From Candidatus Zixiibacteriota bacterium (GTDB taxonomy: Bacteria > Zixibacteria > MSB-5A5 > GN15 > JACZUZ01): 5,727 nucleotides of DNA. Positions within the stretch are counted from its first letter, which is position 1. Every line of letters starts with the position of its first letter. Under the pieces are notes generated by a model that saw only the letters and a program-made list of their open reading frames with translations, was not told where the DNA came from and searched no databases. Where the stretch lies: positions 1 through 5,727 of the forward strand of contig JACZUZ010000151.1 of the NCBI GenBank assembly GCA_022572905.1. Reading direction: 5' to 3'. A program made the translations under genes and the position numbers. Shown here one piece after another: positions 1-4,641 of the stretch.

Positions 1-153
1 TACAACGCCGGACCATACCGAGGCAAATTTACGCGCGGTATGATTCGACTTCAGCCGGAAAACAGCCACTATAAACCAATCATAGTCGATCCACGCCGCG
101 AGAAATTCTATATCGCCGGCAAAGTAGTGGGACTTATGCGACGGATACACTGA
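1..153 (+). CDS. lexA: LexA repressor, C-terminal end (5' partial)
   Basis: The frame open from base 1 to TGA 151-153 gives the last 50 residues of LexA, the SOS repressor that cleaves itself when RecA is activated on damaged DNA. The stretch RLQPENSHYKPIIVD followed by FYIAGKVVGLMRR matches the end of the LexA/S24 peptidase domain (E. coli has LLPENSEFKPIVVD and then GLAVGVIR). The DNA-binding domain, the cleavage site and the Ser/Lys catalytic dyad lie upstream of the window; by alignment the catalytic Lys should be only a few residues before base 1. The loop before RLQPEN (YNAGPYRGKFTRGM) seems longer than in E. coli. Its closeness to dinB supports an SOS locus. The call rests on the C-terminal motif alone, but that motif is distinctive. 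Confidence 0.88.
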   Translation, partial: YNAGPYRGKFTRGMIRLQPENSHYKPIIVDPRREKFYIAGKVVGLMRRIH

Positions 154-170
154 GTGATTGTTATTCAGGG

Positions 171-307
171 TCCCTGCTTGTCATTCTGAGTCGCCGTGAG
201 GCGAGCGAAGAATCTGGCTGAGAACAAACTGAATCATTTGTTCATGAGTTTAGCCCTCGACCCAGCTAGACCCTTCGCTACACTCAGGGTGACAATGGAG
301 ACAGGGG
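171..307. repeat. Intergenic inverted-repeat element (TGTCATTCTGAG type)
   Basis: The left arm (about 179-220) reads TGTCATTCTGAG, a short insert, then AGCGAAGAATCTGGCTG. The right arm (263-294) is its imperfect reverse complement, ending CTCAGGGTGACA. Outside these arms, TCCCTG (171-176) and CAGGGG (302-307) extend the symmetry. At the centre GAACAAA (222-228) pairs perfectly with TTTGTTC (237-243). Inside the left arm TCGCC-GTGA-GGCGA (191-204) forms its own hairpin with a GNRA-type loop. Sequences of the GTCATTCTGAG...GCGAAGAATCT kind are familiar as dispersed non-coding repeats in many bacterial genomes; that is recalled, not searched. It has no coding capacity, so it is more likely a MITE-like or REP-like element than a gene. 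Confidence 0.6.
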
Positions 308-313
308 ATGACA

Positions 314-436
314 ATGAACATTGATATTAAAATGAAACACATAAGAAAACTAATTTTAGGCGGTGTGACGTTGTTAATCCTCGCCCCGGTGGACATTGCA
401 AGCTGGGCTGAAGCGCTGATGCGTCTGGTTTTGTAG
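314..436 (+). CDS. Possible 40-residue single-span membrane peptide (doubtful)
   Basis: ATG 314 follows GGGG (304-307) at a 6-base spacing and opens 40 codons ending at TAG 434-436. The peptide has a basic start (KHIRK) and then a hydrophobic run, LILGGVTLLILAPV, which looks like a membrane span or an uncleaved signal anchor. It lies in the same frame as the 455-742 gene, so it could also be the cut-off 5' end of a longer ORF or simply noncoding sequence. Against it, the apparent ribosome site falls at the edge of the inverted-repeat element and no family is recognised. Small SOS-induced membrane peptides exist (TisB in E. coli), but nothing here shows homology to them. Confidence 0.22.
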   Translation: MNIDIKMKHIRKLILGGVTLLILAPVDIASWAEALMRLVL

Positions 437-454
437 AGGCGCCGAGCGCAGGAT

Positions 455-742
455 ATGTATCAGCGTCTGGATGACCCAATTGATGTTGTGGTGGTATTTG
501 AGCGAAACCGTGGCGCCCAATCATTGGGGTCTGGGACCCGACCATCGGGGCTGAGACCGATTAGATTTCGATGGAAAGGGAGTTCTTTTCATATCAAAGA
601 AATTACCGGTCGCTGGCAGACCAGAGTTGGAACGGAGCGAAAGTTGCATTTCTCAACGCTTGACCAGAACTCGAATTTTTTCCAGCTTAGCTATGATTTG
701 TCGCGTAGTTCCTGGCACCTAACTAAAATTTATCTGGATTGA
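455..742 (+). CDS. Small DUF6504-like protein between lexA and dinB
   Basis: This 95-residue protein has no predicted membrane segment. The start MYQRLDDPIDVVVVF is followed by a linker of about 15 residues and a compact tryptophan-rich region: PIRFRWKG (51-58), ITGRW (65-69), a central FFQLSYDL and the end SSWHLTKIYLD. By eye this order (DP-I-x-V start, P-x-x-F-x-W-K/R-G, R-W, Y/L-x-Y-D, W-x-L-x-x-I) resembles DUF6504, a small domain often encoded beside translesion polymerase genes in Actinobacteria. The resemblance is remembered, not searched. Its activity is unknown. ATG 455 is the first start after an in-frame TAG at 434; AGGA at 450-453 is too close to be a good ribosome site. dinB lies 87 bases downstream, so co-transcription and an accessory role in damage tolerance are plausible inferences. 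Confidence 0.65.
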   Translation: MYQRLDDPIDVVVVFERNRGAQSLGSGTRPSGLRPIRFRWKGSSFHIKEITGRWQTRVGTERKLHFSTLDQNSNFFQLSYDLSRSSWHLTKIYLD

Positions 743-829
743 TATTTGTTTGAATTAGCTGGTCACAATGGGCTTGGACGCAATGTTGTTTTGAACAAAA
801 TGTTTTTTGAACACAAAAGCGCAAAAGAA

Positions 830-2065
830 ATGTCAGATAATATCAATTCAAAAACCAGCCCAAAAAACTGGGATCGGGTAATTATGCACGTCGATATGGA
901 CGCTTTTTTTGCGGCAATTGAAATTCGCAATGACCCGTCGCTTAAGGGCAAGCCGGTGATTGTTGGCGGACCGGCGGATAAAAGAGGCGTGGTAAGCGCT
1001 TGTTCATACGAGGCGCGCGAGTTTGGCGTTCATTCGGGAATGCCAATGGCCCGCGCGCAAAGACTTTGTCCCGATGGTGTGATTATTGGCGGCTCATTGG
1101 AGATGTACGGCCATGTTTCGACCCAGATGATAAAAATACTTCTCGACTACACCCCATTAGTGGAGCCGGTTTCGGTGGACGAGGCGTTTCTGGATGTAAC
1201 TGGCTCAATGAAAATTTGGTCAGAGCCGCTAAGTCATGCCCCTCTGAGGCTTGCCAGGGACTTAAAGAAAAGGATTAAGGAAAATCTGGATTTGACATGT
1301 TCGGTGGGAGTTGGACAATCAAGAATTATCGCGAAAATGGCTTCGAAATTGGAAAAGCCGGATGGTCTGACAATCCTGAGCAGAAAACGCTACCGAGAAT
1401 TGTTCGCGCAAAAGCCTGTTTCGGTTCTCTGGGGTGTCGGAGAGAAAACGGCGCACGCCCTAAACAGAATGAAAATTATAACCGTAGCGGATTTAATTGA
1501 ATTTCCAGCCGACCAGTTAATAAAGCGGATGGGTAAATCCGCGATCTGGCTAAAAACAATAGCAAAAGGCGATGACACAGGAAAAGTGCATGCCCTCGAT
1601 CATTTGCCGGATGAGAAATCAATTTCACATGAGACCACATTCGCCAAAGACTCAACCGACCTTGAGTATCTCCGCACAACTCTTTTGGCGCTGTCTGTTA
1701 AGGTGGCCCGCCGACTCCGCAGGTCTGAGTTTCTGGCAAAAACTGTTTCTCTGAAAGTGCGTTCGGATTCATTTAAGACGATCACACGCGACAAAACTCT
1801 TTCACAACCCACCGATGACCAAACGATCATTTTCAAGACGGCTTTTTCGCTCTTACCCGAAGAATTTAGAGGGAAAGTTCCGGTGCGTCTTCTGGGAGTG
1901 AAAGCTGACTCACTGGTAAAGCGAAATGACCTGACCCAACTTTCTCTTTTTACGCATGGGCCCGATTCGCATAATCAATCAATGTCAAAATTGAATAAAA
2001 CCATAGACTCAATCAAAGAACGATTCGGCGATAGCTCAGTAAAACCCGGAACGCTTATTCGCTAG
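830..2065 (+). CDS. dinB: DNA polymerase IV, Y-family translesion polymerase
   Basis: This is a complete Y-family polymerase of 411 residues from ATG 830. It copies past damaged template bases at low fidelity and is docked by the beta sliding clamp. Visible motifs are HVDMDAFFAAIE (about 20-31) with the first metal-binding Asp22 and the steric-gate Phe region, SYEAREFGVHSGMP (palm/fingers), VSVDEAFLDVTG with catalytic Asp117-Glu118, SVGVGQSRIIAKMASKLEKPDGL leading into the thumb, the little-finger domain, and a clamp-binding QLSLF at 370-374. A short helical tail, common in longer DinB proteins, follows. The frame is open from TTG 746, but the extra 28 residues do not look like DinB and the core begins near residue 15 of the ATG 830 form. 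ATG 800 and ATG 884 are alternatives, and none has a convincing Shine-Dalgarno site. Linkage to lexA fits SOS control. Confidence 0.93.
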   Translation: MSDNINSKTSPKNWDRVIMHVDMDAFFAAIEIRNDPSLKGKPVIVGGPADKRGVVSACSYEAREFGVHSGMPMARAQRLCPDGVIIGGSLEMYGHVSTQMIKILLDYTPLVEPVSVDEAFLDVTGSMKIWSEPLSHAPLRLARDLKKRIKENLDLTCSVGVGQSRIIAKMASKLEKPDGLTILSRKRYRELFAQKPVSVLWGVGEKTAHALNRMKIITVADLIEFPADQLIKRMGKSAIWLKTIAKGDDTGKVHALDHLPDEKSISHETTFAKDSTDLEYLRTTLLALSVKVARRLRRSEFLAKTVSLKVRSDSFKTITRDKTLSQPTDDQTIIFKTAFSLLPEEFRGKVPVRLLGVKADSLVKRNDLTQLSLFTHGPDSHNQSMSKLNKTIDSIKERFGDSSVKPGTLIR

Positions 2066-2256
2066 TCAAAGACGCCTGCCAACCAACACAATCCTCGCGG
2101 ACATCAACAGTAGTAGAGATTTTGGGAGCCGGAATAGCTTTTCTTGCGTTTGAGCCGCTTGTTGTGTATCAATTCAGGGGAAAGGCAGGCGCGAATCACA
2201 ATCAATCACTACCGCGCAAAAACGTTCCGGTCTGTGTAACGGTCTGCGAGATCACA
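2066..2256. other. Intergenic gap between dinB and the aminotransferase
   Basis: No terminator with a U-run and no convincing promoter were found. The aminotransferase frame is open back to TTG 2122, but those 45 residues do not resemble the family and are best read as untranslated. CGGTCTG occurs twice (2228-2234, 2240-2246), 12 bases apart, just before the chosen start. This could be an operator half-site pair or chance. Confidence 0.4.
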
Positions 2257-3483
2257 ATGAGTGAAATGATTATGGAAAAATCGGATCAAGTCGCCCCGCA
2301 TAAATGGCGATTCTCTCCGCATGTTGTCGAGGCGGAAGTCTCTATCATCCGCGAGATGTTAAAGATTTCCAATCTGCCGGGAGTGATATCATTCGCCGGT
2401 GGATTGCCCGCTCCTGATATGTTCCCGCTTGAAGAACTAAAACAATCTTGCGTTAATGCAATCAATCAGCACGGCTCCGATTCGATGCAATATTCACTTT
2501 CCATGGGTTTGCCGAAGCTAAGAGAGCAAATCGCAGCACGAGCGAAAAGTCGCGGCATTGAATCTAATCTTAAGAACATCCTGATAACTTCAGGCGCTCA
2601 ACAGGCTCTCGAAATGGTCGCACGAGCATTCATCGACCCGGGAGATACTATTTTGACAGAATATCCAACCTATGTTGGCGCTTTGCAGGCCTTCAATTTC
2701 TATCAGGCCAGATATGAAACGGTCGGTATGGACGATAACGGACTCTTGGTTGACCAAATAGAGGCGAAGATCAAGAGATTCAATCCCAAACTGATATATG
2801 TAGTGACGACATATCAAAATCCGAGCGGCCGAACATTGTCCCTTGAGCGGCGACATAAGCTGGTAGAAATCGCCTCCCGTTACAATATCCCGATTGTCGA
2901 TGATGACCCTTATAGCGAACTTCGTTTCGAAGGCGACCCAATAACTTCAACAAAAGCCATAGGCGGAGATATTGTGATTTCCATAGGAACATTCTCAAAG
3001 TTGCTGGCGCCGGGGTTAAGGATCGGTTGGATAAACGCGGCAGAGTCGATTATGCCCTTGTTCGAAAAAGTTAAGCAGGCCTGCGATCTTCACGCCAACA
3101 CGTTCACCCAGTGCATGATAATGGATTTTCTGGAGCGTGATCTTCTGGATGATCACATAAATAAGATTCGAGAGGATTACTGCCTGAAACGAGATATGAT
3201 GATCCGCGCTATGAAAGAGTATTTTCCGCCGGAAATAAAACATACCAGGCCCGAAGGAGGTTTGTTTTTGTGGTGCCAGCTTCCAGAAGGAGCCGACGCC
3301 AGAGAACTTCTGGATTACGCGATTGATGAAAAAGTCACCTATGTAATCGGTAGCGCGTTTCATCCTGACGGTGGCGGAAAGAATACATTCAGACTTAATT
3401 TTTCGAACGCCAGCCACGATACGATACTGGAAGGTATCAAGCGCCTCGGTCGAGTCTTCACTAAACATCTGGAAGACATGTGA
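2257..3483 (+). CDS. Class I/II PLP-dependent aminotransferase (2-aminoadipate/aromatic type)
   Basis: This cytosolic fold-type I aminotransferase of 408 residues moves an amino group between an amino acid and a 2-oxo acid using pyridoxal phosphate. The N-terminal block IREMLK...PGVISFAGGLPAPDMFP is typical of the LysN/2-aminoadipate and kynurenine aminotransferase-like group. Further landmarks are ITSGAQQALEM (cofactor phosphate region), YPTYVGALQAF, QNPSG with Asn188, DDDPYSELRF with Asp216 and Tyr219, the Schiff-base lysine Lys248 in GTFSKLLAPGLRIGW, and the carboxylate-binding Arg379 in FRLNFS. The length is normal for the family (about 400). ATG 2257 is preferred: GAG (2248-2250) lies 6 bases upstream and conserved sequence begins soon after; ATG 2266 and 2272 are alternatives. 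The substrate cannot be read from sequence. 2-Aminoadipate, aromatic or branched-chain amino acids are candidates, and the nearby trpE makes an aromatic role possible but unproven. Confidence 0.88.
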   Translation: MSEMIMEKSDQVAPHKWRFSPHVVEAEVSIIREMLKISNLPGVISFAGGLPAPDMFPLEELKQSCVNAINQHGSDSMQYSLSMGLPKLREQIAARAKSRGIESNLKNILITSGAQQALEMVARAFIDPGDTILTEYPTYVGALQAFNFYQARYETVGMDDNGLLVDQIEAKIKRFNPKLIYVVTTYQNPSGRTLSLERRHKLVEIASRYNIPIVDDDPYSELRFEGDPITSTKAIGGDIVISIGTFSKLLAPGLRIGWINAAESIMPLFEKVKQACDLHANTFTQCMIMDFLERDLLDDHINKIREDYCLKRDMMIRAMKEYFPPEIKHTRPEGGLFLWCQLPEGADARELLDYAIDEKVTYVIGSAFHPDGGGKNTFRLNFSNASHDTILEGIKRLGRVFTKHLEDM

Positions 3484-3544
3484 AATAGTAGGGTTACGAT
3501 AAATACTCGGATGAGACCATTAATTCTCTTCGATAAAAAATGTC

Positions 3545-3573
3545 TTGCCTTAAGCGGGAGAATTGCCTATATT
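3545..3573 (+). promoter_or_regulatory. Predicted sigma-70-like promoter of the leader-dapF-trpE operon
   Basis: The -35 hexamer TTGCCT (3545-3550, four of six consensus bases) and the -10 hexamer TATATT (3568-3573, five of six) are separated by exactly 17 bases. The expected transcript start, about 7 bases after the -10 box, falls at or next to A3580, the first base of the leader-peptide ATG. The position directly before an attenuator supports it. Part of the -35/-10 spacer (GAGAATT, 3558-3564) is the reverse complement of AATTCTC at 3522-3528, a possible but unproven operator arrangement. Confidence 0.55.
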
Positions 3574-3579
3574 CACAAA

Positions 3580-3669
3580 ATGAATAAGCTAACCCCGCAC
3601 AACAATTATTTGTATTTCTGGCGTTCCTGGCGCTATGGCGCGCAGGGGAGAGGCGGTATGCTGTTCTAA
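3580..3669 (+). CDS. Trp-rich leader peptide of an attenuator (trpL-like)
   Basis: This 29-codon ORF runs from ATG 3580 to TAA 3667-3669 and ends 42 bases before an intrinsic terminator that precedes dapF-like and trpE. Its centre reads YLYFWRSWRY, with Trp codons at 3619-3621 and 3628-3630 flanked by Tyr and Phe codons; such clustering in a 29-residue peptide upstream of trpE is the hallmark of a leader peptide. Ribosome stalling at these codons when charged tRNA-Trp (perhaps also tRNA-Tyr or tRNA-Phe) is scarce would steer RNA folding. The ORF has no Shine-Dalgarno site at normal spacing (GGGAG at 3556-3560 is 19 bases away and lies inside the promoter), so it may be translated from a leaderless transcript. 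No gene name is given because this peptide is not one I can match directly. Confidence 0.65.
   Translation: MNKLTPHNNYLYFWRSWRYGAQGRGGMLF
3624..3648 (+). promoter_or_regulatory. Early (1:2-type) hairpin over the leader Trp codon
   Basis: CCTGGCGC (3626-3633) pairs with GCGC (3638-3641) and CAGG (3643-3646) around a TATG loop, with one bulged G at 3642, giving eight pairs. Two G-U pairs (3624-3625 with 3647-3648) can extend it. The ascending arm contains the second Trp codon (3628-3630), so a ribosome stalled there would disrupt the stem. This matches the place of the pause hairpin in classical trp attenuators, although it barely overlaps the antiterminator arm. Confidence 0.5.
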
Positions 3670-3722
3670 GTTAAGCCATTATAAGCTAAACTATAGAGAT
3701 TTGAACGATTTAAGCTCGCCTC
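3650..3722 (+). promoter_or_regulatory. Predicted antiterminator pairing (2:3)
   Basis: GAGGCG at 3650-3655, within the last codons of the leader peptide, is the exact complement of CGCCTC at 3717-3722, in the ascending arm and loop of the terminator. The helix can continue as G3656-U3716 and, after a 3-base bulge, GCU (3660-3662) with AGC (3713-3715). It excludes the terminator stem. A ribosome reaching the TAA at 3667 would cover 3650-3662 and favour termination, while one stalled at the Trp codons would leave this arm free. This is inferred from complementarity; no folding energy was computed. Confidence 0.5.
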
Positions 3723-3742
3723 CGGCGGGCTTTTTGTTTTTT
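3712..3742 (+). terminator. Intrinsic terminator of the attenuator
   Basis: AAGCTCGCC (3712-3720), a TCC loop and GGCGGGCTT form a nine-pair stem containing one G-U pair, followed directly by a T-rich tract (TTTTTGTTTTTT ending at 3742). It lies between the leader peptide and the dapF-like gene on the same strand, so it would stop transcripts before the structural genes. It could also act as an ordinary terminator for upstream transcription. Confidence 0.85.
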
Positions 3743-3759
3743 AGGAGTAGTCAACGACT

Positions 3760-3765
3760 TATAAT
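3760..3765 (+). promoter_or_regulatory. Possible secondary -10 box after the terminator
   Basis: TATAAT at 3760-3765 is an exact -10 consensus 43 bases before the dapF-like ATG. The expected -35 position holds only T-rich terminator sequence, so this is at best a weak constitutive promoter that would bypass attenuation. It may be chance. Confidence 0.22.
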
Positions 3766-3807
3766 CAATCAGGATTGCAGGACCAAATTTGTGTCCCCTA
3801 CCTTCCC

Positions 3808-4641
3808 ATGAAACTTGTCAACTTCACAAAATATAACGCTAACGGGAATACATTCGTAGTGATAGATGTTACCAAGCATCGGTTAACTCGCAGTGCGCTC
3901 TGTATTCTTTCACGACGCATCTGCGATTGTGTTCGAGGAGCGGGCGCCGATGGATTATTGACCGTGCGTGATCTTGGAAAGAACTTTTTCAGTATGGAGG
4001 TTTTCAACGCGGACGGATCCTGGGCGGAACGTTCCGGCAATGGTCTAAGGGTGGCCGTGGCGGACCGTGCCGCTAAGAAGGCAACCGTTAAGAACTGGCG
4101 GGTGAAATCGGGAAAGGACACCCTTCTCTGCAAGATCGAAAGGAAAACCGCAAACAAAATGACAATAACCACCGAGCTAGGCGAGCCGAAACTAGATTGT
4201 GGGAAATTCGGCAGAGGTCGAATCAAGCTCAAAAACCAGTCTATGTCTTACATTTCGGTCAAAGTCGGCAATCCACACATAGTGGTTTTTGTCCGCAACT
4301 TCGACTTCGATTGGAAGAGTCTTGGATCCGAACTTTCAAAATCTCCGCGCACGAAAGGCGGAGCGAACGTGGAGTTTGTGCGATTAGCGAAATCTGGAAA
4401 TTTTAATGCCTTCCAAAGTCTTGATGTCAGAGTTTGGGAGCGCGGAGTCGGTCCCACTCGTTCCTCTGGCACAGGAGCGGCCGCTGCTATGGTTGCATCA
4501 AGAGAGATGGGACTTACGAGGTCTACAGTTAAAGTAAAATTTGAAAACGAAACGCTGGCAATAAATTGGGAAGGATTGGGCGAGTCAATTTTTGTGACGG
4601 GATCCGTCGAGCGACTTCTGAGCGGAGAAATCTACATATGA
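3808..4641 (+). CDS. DapF-fold epimerase homologue with both catalytic Cys replaced by Ser
   Basis: This 277-residue protein has the length and motif order of diaminopimelate epimerase, which interconverts LL- and meso-diaminopimelate for lysine and peptidoglycan synthesis. Motifs are KYNANGNTFVVID (8-20), RGAGADGLL (43-51), FNADGSWAERSGNGLR (66-81), VGNPH (153-157), NVEFV (187-191) and WERGVGPTRSSGTGA (210-224). True DapF uses a thiol pair in the CGNG and ACGTG motifs; here these are Ser76 (TCC) and Ser220 (TCT), and the usual GET is GPT. The substrate-binding Glu211-Arg212 and both glycine loops remain. The frame is intact, so this is not an obvious pseudogene. It may be a different isomerase, a Ser-dependent variant or a non-catalytic relative. 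ATG 3808 begins the conserved MKLVNFTKY; the TTG 3775 extension is unlikely. No Shine-Dalgarno site is visible. It overlaps trpE by ATGA. Confidence 0.8.
   Translation: MKLVNFTKYNANGNTFVVIDVTKHRLTRSALCILSRRICDCVRGAGADGLLTVRDLGKNFFSMEVFNADGSWAERSGNGLRVAVADRAAKKATVKNWRVKSGKDTLLCKIERKTANKMTITTELGEPKLDCGKFGRGRIKLKNQSMSYISVKVGNPHIVVFVRNFDFDWKSLGSELSKSPRTKGGANVEFVRLAKSGNFNAFQSLDVRVWERGVGPTRSSGTGAAAAMVASREMGLTRSTVKVKFENETLAINWEGLGESIFVTGSVERLLSGEIYI

Noticed and set aside
166..176. CAGGGTCCCTG palindrome after lexA as a terminator
   Set aside because: A one-base loop cannot fold as a hairpin and no U-run follows; part of it belongs to the repeat's outer arm.
222..243. GAAC...GTTC dyad as a LexA box
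   Set aside because: The spacing is 14 bases, not the 4 of the Gram-positive box, and the dyad is the centre of the inverted-repeat element.
746..829. dinB read from TTG 746
   Set aside because: The extra 28 residues precede the normal DinB start, have no homology I recognise, and cover the TTTTGAACA repeats that look regulatory.
2144..2172. TTGCGT-17-TATCAA as an aminotransferase promoter
   Set aside because: Only three of six and four of six consensus matches, which is no better than chance for this region.
2073..2191. Inverted pair CGCCTGCC (2073-2080) and GGCAGGCG (2184-2191)
   Set aside because: The arms are about 100 bases apart with no supporting structure or U-run; likely chance in GC-rich patches.
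2122..2256. Aminotransferase read from TTG 2122
   Set aside because: The added 45 residues do not resemble the family's N-terminus and the total would exceed the usual length; ATG 2257 has a GAG at good spacing.
3016..3468. Long antisense ORF (150 codons) opposite the aminotransferase
   Set aside because: It lies entirely within a well-supported gene with strong family motifs, has no recognisable domain and is explained by codon bias of the + strand gene.
3522..3564. AATTCTC/GAGAATT inverted repeat around the leader promoter as a repressor operator
   Set aside because: Seven-base arms 29 bases apart are weak evidence; no known Trp or aromatic repressor site was recognised.
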